DNA from: JAJNBK01 sp035642715
Lineage (GTDB): Archaea; Thermoproteota; Nitrososphaeria; Nitrososphaerales; Nitrososphaeraceae
Assembly (NCBI GenBank): GCA_035642715.1
Contig: DASQRW010000202.1
Location: 4,767-68,766, forward strand
DNA: 64,000 bases
Reading direction: 5' to 3'
Program-made: the position numbers and the translations under genes
Part shown: in pieces, positions 26,471-35,279 of the stretch
Layout: every line of letters begins with the position of its first letter
Numbering within the stretch: the stretch's first letter is position 1
The notes under the pieces: generated by a model
What the model saw: the letters and a program-made list of their open reading frames with translations, nothing else
What the model was told of the DNA's origin: nothing
Databases searched by the model: none

Positions 26471-27054
26471 CTCTTTACAATAGAAACAAAATTAAAAAGT
26501 ATTTTTTTGCCTTCCTTTGTCAACACTGATTCTGGATGAAATTGTACTCCTTCAACCAAGTATTGTCTGTGTCTAATAGCCATTATTTCGCCATCATCCA
26601 ATGCCCACGCAGTCACCTCAAGACAGTTAGGAATAGTTTTTGAATCAACTACCAATGAATGGTAACGAGTAGCCTTAAAAGGATTATCTATGTTTTCGAA
26701 TAGCCGATCTGAATTGTATTTAATATAACTTGTTTTTCCATGCATGCATATTTTGGCGTTCATTACTCTTCCGCCAAATGCATCCACTATTCCTTGGTGT
26801 CCAAGACATACTCCAAGAATGGGCATCTTTGAGCCAAAATTAGTTATAATATCAGAACATACTCCAAAATATTTTCTATCAGATGGGTGTCCAGGCCCTG
26901 GTGATATGACTATGGCATCTGGATCTATTCTATTAATAGAGTTAAGTGTAATCTTATCGTTTCGAATTACCACAGGGTCAGTATACAGCTCTCCCAAGAT
27001 TTGGGCCAGGTTATATACAAACGAGTCATAATTATCTATAATGAGAATTTTCAA
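26467..27054 (-). CDS. trpG: Anthranilate synthase glutaminase subunit
   Basis: A 195-residue class I glutamine amidotransferase: DNYDSFVYNLAQILGE at the start, SPGPGHPSDR, the nucleophile Cys in GVCLGHQGI (about residue 83), and the His-Glu pair in GVQFHPESVLT. It feeds ammonia to TrpE; the same protein can also serve as PabA. It is placed with tryptophan synthesis because trpD follows with an overlapping start. Note Q-G-I where many TrpG proteins read Q-A/S-I. Confidence 0.92.
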   Translation of the reverse strand: MKILIIDNYDSFVYNLAQILGELYTDPVVIRNDKITLNSINRIDPDAIVISPGPGHPSDRKYFGVCSDIITNFGSKMPILGVCLGHQGIVDAFGGRVMNAKICMHGKTSYIKYNSDRLFENIDNPFKATRYHSLVVDSKTIPNCLEVTAWALDDGEIMAIRHRQYLVEGVQFHPESVLTKEGKKILFNFVSIVKR

Positions 27055-27377
27055 ATACCATCATCAATCTATAAGGCTATTTATATTATAGCTAAAACAT
27101 AATATAATTCAAACCTTATGACTCCTGCATAAACTGCGGTTACATTGATTTTGAGGTTATATAAAGATACGTAAGAGTTGGCTTTGTTAATCATGAATCT
27201 TCTTTCGAAATTAATGCAGACAAATAAAGAAGAGTTTTAGATCATATAACGGATGGGTTATTAGTAACTAGATAGATTATAGTAAAACAATGTGCTTCTA
27301 ATAGTTTAACATTAAATGACGGTAAATCTTAAAATTAGGTTAACGTATCTTAAATTCAATCGTATTTAGGGATCGAT
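27055..27377. other. Divergent intergenic stretch between trpG and gap
   Basis: 323 bases with no supported gene. The sequence CTTAAATTC at about 27349-27357 is a plausible TATA element for gap, about 25 nt before its TTG. Confidence 0.45.
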
Positions 27378-28421
27378 TTGGCTAAGATATTTATTAATGG
27401 TTATGGAAATATTGGCCGTCGCCTTGCCTCCGCGATTTCTCTTGACAAAGAAATTCAATTTGTTGGAATAGGAAAATATACGGCAGATGAGAAAACTAAA
27501 GAAGCTTTAGAAAACCGCTTTAATGTTTATGTTCCTAAAGATATCATAAACAAGTTCAAAGAGAAAAATTACGATATTGCTGGTACGCTGACAGAAGCCA
27601 TTAATGAAAGCGATTTAATTATTGATGCAGCGAAAGACGGTGCTGGATACGATAATAAAAAAAATCTATATGAGCCGATGAACAAGAGGGCTATTTTTCA
27701 GGGTGGTGAAGAAAGACATGGTGACAGATCGGTAGCGGAAATGATTCATAATTCCCGAGTAAATTATGATAAGGCAGAAGGCAGAAAGTACGTCATTCAA
27801 GGGAGCTGTAATGTTTCTGGTATGGGAAGAATTATACAGCCATTAATAGAAAATTTCGGAGACGAAATCAGAAGGTTCGATGTCTCTCTTATCCGAAGAT
27901 GGGCTGATCTTGAAGATTCAAAAGAAGTAAAGGATTCTATTGAGTGGGATAAAAATCCTCACCATCAAGATGACGTCAAAGATTTTATTCCTTCAGTTAA
28001 TCTCTATGTAGATTCCTTTAAAGTTCCGTCCAGGATGATGCATCTACATCACATGTTAATACATTTTAAAGGGAAGGCTCCATCTAAGGATGAAGTAATC
28101 GAGACATTTAGGAAGGAATTTGGGGTAGCCATATTGAACTCAGCAAAAGGAACAGCAGACATCAGAAAAAAAGCTTTCCAATTAGCATTTCAACATGGTG
28201 ACACTAATATGATTCATATTCATACAGAAGTGCTCAAGGTTCAGGACGATCTTCTAAAGATTTTATATTCAGATGATCAAACGGGGATGGTGATTCCTGA
28301 GAATTACATGCTTATTCAATCAATGATTCATGGATGTAGCCGAGGAGAAGCAATCAAAAAGACAGATAATTTATTTCAAATTACGAGGAAAAGAAGCCTC
28401 TTAGAAGAAGAATTCAGGTAA
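27378..28421 (+). CDS. gap: Archaeal type II glyceraldehyde-3-phosphate dehydrogenase
   Basis: A 347-residue protein starting TTG. The nucleotide-binding N-terminus is IFINGYGNIGRRLASAI. QGSCNVSGMGR carries the catalytic Cys (about residue 144), where most archaeal enzymes read SCNTTGL. RRWADLED and a conserved HLHHMLIHFKG follow. It is the phosphorylating, NAD(P)-dependent archaeal GAPDH; in autotrophic thaumarchaea it works in the gluconeogenic direction. No glycolytic neighbour is present. Confidence 0.92.
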   Translation: MAKIFINGYGNIGRRLASAISLDKEIQFVGIGKYTADEKTKEALENRFNVYVPKDIINKFKEKNYDIAGTLTEAINESDLIIDAAKDGAGYDNKKNLYEPMNKRAIFQGGEERHGDRSVAEMIHNSRVNYDKAEGRKYVIQGSCNVSGMGRIIQPLIENFGDEIRRFDVSLIRRWADLEDSKEVKDSIEWDKNPHHQDDVKDFIPSVNLYVDSFKVPSRMMHLHHMLIHFKGKAPSKDEVIETFRKEFGVAILNSAKGTADIRKKAFQLAFQHGDTNMIHIHTEVLKVQDDLLKILYSDDQTGMVIPENYMLIQSMIHGCSRGEAIKKTDNLFQITRKRSLLEEEFR

Positions 28422-28584
28422 AAATAGTAATAATGAAAATAAAAAATCATCACTTTTTACTCTTACTAACGTTTTTAGGATTCCAAAAATTAAATCAGAG
28501 TATTTTAGTCAGTCAAAAGCACTAATCAATACAGAAGCTTTAATTAAGTGAAATTGCCCGAGGTTTAGGCAGAGAGAGAATAAT

Positions 28585-29616
28585 TTGGGTTATTTACGAA
28601 AGGATTATGTTCTTGACAAATTCGTCATAGTTCCCAAACTCACAGATGAAACAATACCGAATGAAAAATCTTCTGATGCTAGGTGTCCTTATTGTCCAGG
28701 TAATGAGTATATGACAGAGCCCGCCTTGATTTCTTTAGTTGCAAAAGATGGAATGCTTCAACGTTTGTCTGACAGTGAGGAAAACGTGGTTGGAGATTGG
28801 TGTGTCAGGGTCTTCCAAAGCAGTACTCCTGCTGTGACAAAGAATTCTACTACAATCTATACTGATAAGCCTCTCTATAGCGAACCTGCTTACGGTTATC
28901 ATCAGGTCGTTGTTGCTTCACCCGAGCATGATCAGAAATTATCTCAGATATCTGTAGACCAATGGGCAAATGTCTTGCTGGTCATCCAAGATAGGGTTAG
29001 ATGGTTATACACACAAAAAAGCGTATCTTATGTTTGTATATTTGTCAACAGCGGACATATGGCAGGAACCCCTTATGATCATCCTCATTTAAACGTATTA
29101 ACTTTCTCTGCCATCCCTCCGACAATTGAGTTAGAAGCGGACGCTTCTCATAAATATATGAATGAAAATGGAATTTGTCCTGCGTGCAGTATAATTTCTA
29201 TAGAATCGAGTGGTCCAAGACAAATTTTAGATACGGAGAGCTTCCTTTCCTTCTCCCCATGGGCACCTACTTATCCGTTTGAATTCTGGATATATCCAAA
29301 GCGACATACTACTGCATTCTCAAAAATAACTCAAAAAGAAATAAACGATCTAGCATTAATGCTGCGCGCCACTTTAGGAGGAATGTCAAAAGCACTTAAA
29401 GACGCTCCGTTCAATCTGGTTTTCCATTTGGCTCCAGAAAAAAAGAATAGCCGTCAGATTCATTGGCACATAGAAGTTTATCCACAACTTAATATGTGGT
29501 CAGGATTAGAGCGGGGTTTTGGAGTTTACATTAATGATATTCTCCCAGAAAAATCTGCAGAAGTTTTAGGTTCCTCATGTAGAAGAGAGTTAGCTGAACT
29601 TGTTGGAATTATTTAG
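28585..29616 (+). CDS. GalT/HIT-family nucleotidyltransferase-like protein
   Basis: A 343-residue protein starting TTG. The zinc-binding CPYCPGNE (about 34-41) and a second CPAC pair flank the active-site region. The HIT-type triad reads HPHLN, where classical GalT has HPHxQ, and a C-terminal HWHIEVYPQ follows. GalT enzymes exchange UMP between hexose-1-phosphates; some relatives act as ADP-glucose phosphorylases. The Gln-to-Asn change makes the exact reaction uncertain. A sugar-nucleotide role fits the UDP-GlcNAc 2-epimerase and nucleotidyltransferase downstream. Confidence 0.75.
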   Translation: MGYLRKDYVLDKFVIVPKLTDETIPNEKSSDARCPYCPGNEYMTEPALISLVAKDGMLQRLSDSEENVVGDWCVRVFQSSTPAVTKNSTTIYTDKPLYSEPAYGYHQVVVASPEHDQKLSQISVDQWANVLLVIQDRVRWLYTQKSVSYVCIFVNSGHMAGTPYDHPHLNVLTFSAIPPTIELEADASHKYMNENGICPACSIISIESSGPRQILDTESFLSFSPWAPTYPFEFWIYPKRHTTAFSKITQKEINDLALMLRATLGGMSKALKDAPFNLVFHLAPEKKNSRQIHWHIEVYPQLNMWSGLERGFGVYINDILPEKSAEVLGSSCRRELAELVGII

Positions 29617-29649
29617 GCACGACACGATTACTTAGCAAAAGGAAACTTA

Positions 29650-29799
29650 ATGCCAAAATTAGAAACCTGGGTCGCCCTTGGATCATTAGGAATGTGTATT
29701 ATGTTTATATCACTAATATTATCATTTTTTAACTTTCTTGTAGGACCAAAAGGTAACGGTCCAGATGTTTATGTCGATCCAACAGGAGTAATGATCTAA
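29650..29799 (+). CDS. Small single-span membrane protein (49 aa)
   Basis: ATG at 29650 opens MPKLETWVALGSLGMCIMF and continues to a 20-residue hydrophobic helix (ISLILSFFNFLVG), then a polar tail ending GPDVYVDPTGVMI. Its stop is immediately followed, with no spacer, by the TTG of the next membrane protein, a typical coupled arrangement. Function unknown; probably a subunit or partner of the next protein. Confidence 0.65.
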   Translation: MPKLETWVALGSLGMCIMFISLILSFFNFLVGPKGNGPDVYVDPTGVMI

Positions 29800-30096
29800 T
29801 TGATTTCGATATCGGGAGTACCTAGTTTAATTCTTGCAGGTACTGTTTTTGGACTTAAGAAATCTTATGGTACCATTCACGCTGCAATCATTTTGATAAC
29901 AACAGGAATAATTTTGATAGTGGGCATGATTGCTGCATGGATGTTAATTCTGAAAATTAATGAACAGTTCGTTGTTGGCGGAATAGATATTATTCCTTAT
30001 ATTTTTATAGTCGCTGGTATGGGCGTTGCAATTCTAGGCATCTATTTATTCAAAAAATCAAAAAACTATCAAAAATTAGAAGACGAAATTCATTGA
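29800..30096 (+). CDS. Small membrane protein with three hydrophobic spans (98 aa)
   Basis: Not assigned to a family. Spans at about 5-20 (GVPSLILAGTVFGL), 27-52 (AAIILITTGIILIVGMIAAWMLIL) and 63-85 (IIPYIFIVAGMGVAILGIYLF), with a Lys/Glu-rich cytoplasmic-type tail. It begins directly after the stop of the 49-residue protein and overlaps the start of the epimerase gene by four bases (TTGA), so the three form one coupled unit. Confidence 0.65.
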   Translation: MISISGVPSLILAGTVFGLKKSYGTIHAAIILITTGIILIVGMIAAWMLILKINEQFVVGGIDIIPYIFIVAGMGVAILGIYLFKKSKNYQKLEDEIH

Positions 30097-31559
30097 ATGA
30101 GAAACATAATCAATTAGATATCAATTTATCGAGAAATCTGCTCCCAATCAAGATATCAAAGCAGATGTTAGATAATATTTTTAGTTCGGCTAAATCACAA
30201 AATAGCCCTGTCTTATCCATCGTCATTGGAACCAAACCCGATTTTTACAAACAAGCACCAATTGTGGTAGAAGCGATAAAAGAGAAAGTACCTGTATTTG
30301 TTATAGATACTGGTCAGCATTTTGACGATTTGTTAGGTTTTGGTATAAAAGAATTCGATTTAGAAAATACTGTTGGCTGCAATTTGCAAATTCGTGGGGA
30401 TCTGATGGAGAAAGCGAGCGAATTGATTCTTAAATTTGGATCGTTTGGAAGATATTGTATGAATCAATTCGGCATAGATTCACAATTGCTTCCAGTCGTC
30501 CATGGAGATACCCTGGTTGCTGGAATCGCTCCTCTGGCTTGGGTTTTTGGTATGGGACAAAAGGTAGCACAGAATGAGGCTGGATTGAGATCAATGAGCC
30601 CGCAGGCAATGAAGTATTTAAAAATTCATCAAGAACCGACCAAAAGTGTTATTGAACAGTTCATTGCCGATCAATTTCAAGGTGAATGGTTTCTAGCAAG
30701 AGAAGAACCATTCCCGGAGCAAATCGATACATGGATTTGTTCCGCAGGAACAAAATATTTTTTTGCGCCAACACAGCTCAATAAAGATAATCTTGTTAGG
30801 GAAGGATATCCTGAAGAATTAATTTATGTGGTAGGTAATTCAGTAGTTGATGCAATCCACATAAAACGCAGACAGAAATCTCTGGAAAGTATATTTGATA
30901 TTTATCCAAAATTAGAGAATGGCCAATGGATAAGAATGGATATACATAGGCGTGAGAATCTTACCCGTCATAGATTCACTTCTATCATTAACGGACTTGT
31001 CAACCTGATAGAAAAAACAGAACACAAAGTCGTTCTTGTAATGCTCAATGCTACTGCCTCTGCTTTGAAGTCATATAATTTACAAGAAAAATTATATAAT
31101 CTTTCTATAGATTTCCCCGATAAGTTTATCATTACCCCATTATGGAGAGAGTACGCACACGTCATTGAATTTCTCGATAGTGGACATTGCTGGGCAGAAA
31201 TGACTGACTCTGGCTCTATGCAGGAAGAGCTGATGTATTTCCCCGAAGTCTTATCATTAACCGTGAGATTAAACACCGATAGACCGGAAACGATAGTTGA
31301 AGCAAAGAGCAATATCCTTATTCCACCTGTAAATCCGTCTTGGATTACCTCTATGGTTGGAGAAGCGTTTGATAAAAATCACAGTCTAGGTTTCAATTTA
31401 AAGAATAAAAAACCCATTTATGGACAGCCCGGAAATGTATCAAGGAATATTGTGAGCATCATTAAGAAGGAGTTTGAAAATGGCAACGCAAGCTTTTATC
31501 CGTGGCTTCATCAAAGAATAAATCTCTGGAAAGAAAATCATGGTCTAGATTATTTATAA
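30093..31559 (+). CDS. wecB: UDP-N-acetylglucosamine 2-epimerase family protein
   Basis: A 488-residue protein. The Epimerase_2 pattern is visible: SIVIGTKPDFYKQAPIVVEAI near residue 42, DTGQHFDD, VVHGDTLVAG, VAQNEAGLRS, VVGNSVVDAI, RMDIHRRENLT (His/Arg/Glu active-site region), LWREYAHVIEFL, MTDSGSMQEEL and LRLNTDRPET-type motif (TVRLNTDRPETI). It converts UDP-GlcNAc to UDP-ManNAc for surface polysaccharide or N-glycan synthesis. It is longer than the common ~370 residues, with extra segments at both ends. TTG start, coupled to the preceding membrane protein. Confidence 0.82.
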   Translation: MNEKHNQLDINLSRNLLPIKISKQMLDNIFSSAKSQNSPVLSIVIGTKPDFYKQAPIVVEAIKEKVPVFVIDTGQHFDDLLGFGIKEFDLENTVGCNLQIRGDLMEKASELILKFGSFGRYCMNQFGIDSQLLPVVHGDTLVAGIAPLAWVFGMGQKVAQNEAGLRSMSPQAMKYLKIHQEPTKSVIEQFIADQFQGEWFLAREEPFPEQIDTWICSAGTKYFFAPTQLNKDNLVREGYPEELIYVVGNSVVDAIHIKRRQKSLESIFDIYPKLENGQWIRMDIHRRENLTRHRFTSIINGLVNLIEKTEHKVVLVMLNATASALKSYNLQEKLYNLSIDFPDKFIITPLWREYAHVIEFLDSGHCWAEMTDSGSMQEELMYFPEVLSLTVRLNTDRPETIVEAKSNILIPPVNPSWITSMVGEAFDKNHSLGFNLKNKKPIYGQPGNVSRNIVSIIKKEFENGNASFYPWLHQRINLWKENHGLDYL

Positions 31560-31740
31560 GACCGTTGAGATAAAGCCCTTCTCCGTTATATGTTTTCATC
31601 AATAACCAAAAAAAGTCATGTTGTCATTGGTTATACTTTTCTTTAAAAGGATATTAAATCATGGTCTCAACGAAAAATATCATTGTAGTTGGAAATTAAG
31701 TAAAAAATATTTCAAGACAGAGATTATTATTATTATTCTC

Positions 31741-32451
31741 CTATATCTTACCCAATTTTCTAACATATTTTTTGTATACCTCAAGATAAGATTTCTTATC
31801 ACCTATATCAACAAAGCCTGATGATCCTATTCTAAATCCTTTTACTACTCTCTGTTGTTCAAGAGCCTTCCTTACTGCGTCGTCCATTCCGAATGCATCT
31901 GAGTTGGGAATAATGTTAAGGAAAGACGGCTCTATAACATAACAGCCAATGTTAATTAGACCGCTAACCTCAGGTTTTTCTCTCCAACTGATGATTCTAT
32001 CCTCTTTTCCGTCAACATCTATAAAACCGTACTTTAGATTTGTTTTATAAGATAATAATGCCATAGAAACCAATGCTTTCGACTCTTTGTGCGCATCTAT
32101 CATCTTTTGAAGATTGAATTCGTAGATAGAATCTCCATACAAACACACAAAAGTCTCATTTAACAATTTTTCTGCACTCTTCAATTGTCCTGCTGTAGCC
32201 AAGGGTCTTTCTGATCTAGCATACTGTATCTTCATGCCAAATCTACTTCCATCTTCAAAATAGTCCTCTATTATTCTGTGGAGGTAACTTACGCAAATAA
32301 CTATTTGATCTATACCATTATTCTGTTTTAGCCATTCAAGTATGTGCTCAAGAAGTGGCTTATTTCCTATAGGCAACATAGGTTTAGGAATGAAAAAAGT
32401 ATATGGTTGCAATCTAGTTCCCAGACCGCCAGCAAGGATTACTGCTTTCAT
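31741..32451 (-). CDS. Sugar-1-phosphate nucleotidyltransferase
   Basis: A 236-residue GT-A fold enzyme: MKAVILAGGLGTRLQPYTFFIPKPMLPIGNKPLLEHILEWL (nucleotide binding and the catalytic KPM), then LYGDSIYEFN for the metal-binding Asp and WREKPE. It has no C-terminal left-handed beta-helix, so it is a single-domain pyrophosphorylase. Whether it uses UTP, dTTP or GTP cannot be read from the motifs. A second, similar enzyme is encoded at 51757-52446. It is convergent with wecB. Confidence 0.85.
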   Translation of the reverse strand: MKAVILAGGLGTRLQPYTFFIPKPMLPIGNKPLLEHILEWLKQNNGIDQIVICVSYLHRIIEDYFEDGSRFGMKIQYARSERPLATAGQLKSAEKLLNETFVCLYGDSIYEFNLQKMIDAHKESKALVSMALLSYKTNLKYGFIDVDGKEDRIISWREKPEVSGLINIGCYVIEPSFLNIIPNSDAFGMDDAVRKALEQQRVVKGFRIGSSGFVDIGDKKSYLEVYKKYVRKLGKI

Positions 32452-32511
32452 ATCTCATCGTCATTCTTAATGACTGCTATATAAGGTAGAATAAGGTAGA
32501 ATCATTACATC

Positions 32512-33870
32512 TCAATAATTGCTCAATATTTTTTTTATTTTATTCAATACATCCTTCGGTTCTGTGCCAAAGATTATGATCATGGGCTCTTTACCAAGAT
32601 CTCCTTTATGATAAACAATTTCTGCGGCAGGATTAGTTAAAAGTGCGGTCTTAATACCCCAAAATATTGTCTTACCTTCTTTTTTCTTCAAACTCATGGG
32701 TTCCATCGTTCTTTGATATTCAGAAATTTCAAATAAACGTTTAGCGATTTTTACTAATTTTTTATCATATCTTATGTTCATAGCGCATCTCATGGAGAGA
32801 TTGATAGTCATATAGGCTAGGACTGCAGAAGCAACATGTCTTGATGCACCAAATTCTATATTTGAAACAGGTCTAGCAATTTTACCAATTCTAACTATTC
32901 TACCTTTTACTCCAGCAATATCAGAAGTATCAACGGCATCGGGTAGAGCGTAGGCTATATTAGATTGTGTTTCAGGTAGCAACTCTGCTAATCCGTTCAT
33001 TGCCTCGATTTCAATGGTTGCTAGTTGTAGCTCTTTTATTACATGATATCGACTTGCGTCTATATACAAATCAGAAATGGGGTTGGTAACTACAAGACCT
33101 TTTCCCAATTTTAAGGCATTTCCAATAGATTTATGTACATACTGATTTGCAATCTTACATGCATCAACCAGTTGGAAACCCCTTGCTAAAAGGGCTGTGA
33201 TACTAGCTGAAAAGTTACACCCAGAACCATGAGATTCCTTAACAGCTATTCTAGTATTAGATAATTTGTACACTGTCTCTTTTCTGTGGAACAAAATATC
33301 TGTGACCTTATTTGCATTTGTATGTCCTCCTTTTATTATAATGTTCTTTACACCTAGTTTTCTTATTTTTCTTGCTGCTTCAATCGCATCTCCTTCAGAT
33401 TTGATTTTGATGCCAGCTAATTTCTCTGCCTCCATTAGGTTCGGAGTAATCAGAGTTGCAATGGGAACTAATTTAGAGACAAATGACTCAAAAGCATTAT
33501 CTAAGAGTAATTTCGATCCACTTCCTGCTGCAAAAATCGGATCTAATACAATGGGAATTTTCGTACGCATTAATGAATCATGAATAGATTGAATGATTTC
33601 CTTTCTGTGAACCATCCCTATTTTTATTGCATCTGGAGGAATATCTGACATAATGGATTGAATCTGTTTTCTGATGATATCGTCGGGGAGGTCATATACG
33701 CTGGTAACCTCTCGAGTATTTTGGGCAGTTATGGCAGTAATTGCGGTACAGCCATATACGCCAAGAGCAGAAAATGTCTTAAGATCAGCCTGTATTCCTG
33801 CTCCTGCACCTGAATCACTTCCCGCAATTGACAATGCAACTCTTGGCATAATTGGCTTATAGATATCCAT
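32512..33870 (-). CDS. thiDN: ThiD-ThiN fusion: HMP-P kinase / thiamine-phosphate synthase
   Basis: A 452-residue two-domain protein. Residues about 1-265 are ThiD (ALSIAGSDSGAGAGIQADLKTFSALGVYGCTAITAITAQNT; GSGSKLL; VKESHGSGCNFSASITALLARG). Residues about 275-450 are ThiN (ELLPETQSNIAYALPDAVDTSDIAGVKGRIVRIG; FGASRHVASAVLAYM; GDLGKEPMIIIFGTEP). It phosphorylates HMP-P and joins it to the thiazole to give thiamine phosphate; ThiN replaces ThiE in archaea. I found no convincing TPP riboswitch upstream. Confidence 0.93.
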   Translation of the reverse strand: MDIYKPIMPRVALSIAGSDSGAGAGIQADLKTFSALGVYGCTAITAITAQNTREVTSVYDLPDDIIRKQIQSIMSDIPPDAIKIGMVHRKEIIQSIHDSLMRTKIPIVLDPIFAAGSGSKLLLDNAFESFVSKLVPIATLITPNLMEAEKLAGIKIKSEGDAIEAARKIRKLGVKNIIIKGGHTNANKVTDILFHRKETVYKLSNTRIAVKESHGSGCNFSASITALLARGFQLVDACKIANQYVHKSIGNALKLGKGLVVTNPISDLYIDASRYHVIKELQLATIEIEAMNGLAELLPETQSNIAYALPDAVDTSDIAGVKGRIVRIGKIARPVSNIEFGASRHVASAVLAYMTINLSMRCAMNIRYDKKLVKIAKRLFEISEYQRTMEPMSLKKKEGKTIFWGIKTALLTNPAAEIVYHKGDLGKEPMIIIFGTEPKDVLNKIKKILSNY

Positions 33871-34116
33871 ATACGCCTATTCAGTTTATCGGATAATTCC
33901 GATGATTTTTATTATTGAGAATTTTCTTGATCCTTGGGTGTTTTTTGCTTTCATTTGCCTTGAAAACTATTCATTAATTATAGGAGTCCAATTTATCTGA
34001 ATGAAAACATTCTCTATTGATGTTGTATAATATTATTGAGGACCATAAAAAGAAATGAGCATATCCATATTTGCCCTGTTTTGGATTGGATATCTATATA
34101 AAGGCCCATCACCAGC

Positions 34117-34180
34117 AAAATGCTGCAGATAGGACAATTTTGATGTAATAACTATTCACAGTTATTATGTGCCTTTTTTG
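34117..34180 (+). ncRNA. Candidate small non-coding RNA
   Basis: A TATA-like CTATATAAAG lies at 34094-34103. Transcription about 25 bases on would start near 34117-34125, beside a small hairpin (CAGCA/TGCTG, 34113-34125). It would run through an 8-bp hairpin (34146-34167) and end at six T (34174-34179). No reading frame fits. Boundaries are estimates; the first hairpin may lie partly upstream of the start. It matches no RNA family I recognise. Confidence 0.3.
34146..34179 (+). terminator. Hairpin followed by a T6 run
   Basis: TAATAACT (34146-34153) pairs perfectly with AGTTATTA (34160-34167) over a six-base loop. TTTTTT follows at 34174-34179. Archaeal termination depends mainly on the T run, so the hairpin may be RNA structure rather than a terminator stem. 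Confidence 0.4.
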
Positions 34181-34308
34181 TCTTTAAAAGGAGGTACGAA
34201 AATAACACTCTATTACAGATGGAATAGTTCAAGATATACTCAAAGTCTTATAGACTATATGTTATGTTAATTAAATGCTTATTGTATATTAACTAAAAGA
34301 TACAAGAC

Positions 34309-34509
34309 TTGTCACGGATTATCTCTGAAAAACAGAACAATAAAAGTGAAAGTCCCAAGTGTCTTGTGTGTAGTTCTAATAAAATCATTTCAATTTTGAA
34401 CTAATATCATGTGAAGAAATGCAAAAAAGTTACATAAAGAAATGCACAATATGAAAATTATTCTATAAAAGTGAAAGATCGATCTTGCATGAGTTGTGGG
34501 AATTACTGA
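34309..34509 (+). pseudogene. Decayed small zinc-ribbon gene with two in-frame stops
   Basis: One frame from the TTG at 34309 to the TGA at 34507 keeps protein-like content across two TAA codons (34402 and 34435). Before the first stop it reads LSRIISEKQNN then KCLVCSSNKIISILN. Between the stops is YHVKKCKKV, and after them YENYSIKVKDRSCMSCGNY. The CxxC pairs at both ends (KCLVC, SCMSC) are spaced as in a zinc ribbon, and the frame never shifts. This looks like a recently inactivated gene of about 66 residues. Chance coincidence in AT-rich DNA is the alternative. Confidence 0.45.
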
Positions 34510-34693
34510 TAGTACTCATCTTCTGTTATACTCACTTTTTTATTAATTAATTATTTGATTATACTTTATAGTCTGTAATTCTATCGTCAATAATCACTGA
34601 AGCAGCCATTTTTCAGACTTCTACATAACACACATAACGTGAGACTTCCTCAAAAAGATTAAAAGGATGGCAAAATAAATCAGCTAGAGAGCT

Positions 34694-34990
34694 ATGCGCA
34701 TAGTTGCAATAGGAAGTAGAGTATTTGTTACTAGTTTTCAGCTTGCAGGTGTACAAGGAATTAAAGCTGATTCTTCATCAGATGCGCTCACTTTAATTAA
34801 TAAAATAGGTGTCAACAATGATATTGGCCTAATATTATTAAGCGACGATTTAGGAAGAGAAATAAGAAGTCAGCTTACAGACATACGGGCAAAAAAACCT
34901 ATTCCATTGATTTTTGAACTCCCTTCTTCTGGTAGCACGAAACAAAAGGTAGACTATAGAGCTTTGTTAAAACAAATTCTTGGCGTTTAA
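34694..34990 (+). CDS. atpF: A-type ATP synthase subunit F
   Basis: A 98-residue protein with the subunit F pattern: MRIVAIGSRVFVTSFQLAGVQGIKADSSSDALTLINKI, then DIGLILLSDDLGREIRSQLTDIRAKKPIPLIFELPS. This is a small Rossmann-like subunit of the central stalk that regulates rotation of the archaeal A1Ao ATPase. The remaining ATPase genes are not in the window, so it stands apart from the main operon here. Confidence 0.88.
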   Translation: MRIVAIGSRVFVTSFQLAGVQGIKADSSSDALTLINKIGVNNDIGLILLSDDLGREIRSQLTDIRAKKPIPLIFELPSSGSTKQKVDYRALLKQILGV

Positions 34991-35063
34991 ATTTTCTTTC
35001 TATGATTATAAGTCTATAAATACTGAGAATGTTTTCCTACTATGAGACTATAATAAAGTAAAA

Positions 35064-35279
35064 ATGACTAATTATAAGAAACGTCTCGGAATTTTGCTTA
35101 TTATCTCTTTGTTGGCAGGATTTGTTGCTACTATACTTTCTGTCATATTAGATTCATATACCTTTTTGCTGATTTCTCTTCCCAACTTCAGCTTGGCAGC
35201 TTTTTTTGGTTATAGATATTGGAAATATGATAATGGTGCCAGATTACAAAGAAAACAGAACAAACATAGAAGGCACTAA
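35064..35279 (+). CDS. Small two-span membrane protein (71 aa)
   Basis: Not recognised. Two hydrophobic helices (about 8-30, LGILLIISLLAGFVATILSVIL, and 33-50, YTFLLISLPNFSLAAFFGY) are followed by a strongly basic tail (LQRKQNKHRRH) that should stay in the cytoplasm. It follows the ATPase F subunit by 73 bases on the same strand, and its stop overlaps that of the convergent J-domain gene by four bases. Confidence 0.55.
   Translation: MTNYKKRLGILLIISLLAGFVATILSVILDSYTFLLISLPNFSLAAFFGYRYWKYDNGARLQRKQNKHRRH

Larger units (their letters stand above)
33871..34308. other. Intergenic stretch with a candidate small RNA
   Basis: No protein gene seen. It contains a plus-strand TATA-like element, two hairpins and a T run (separate entries). 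Confidence 0.5.

Noticed and set aside
33871..34110. Possible TPP riboswitch upstream of thiDN
   Set aside because: I could not find the conserved CUGAGA and related thi-box elements on the minus strand.
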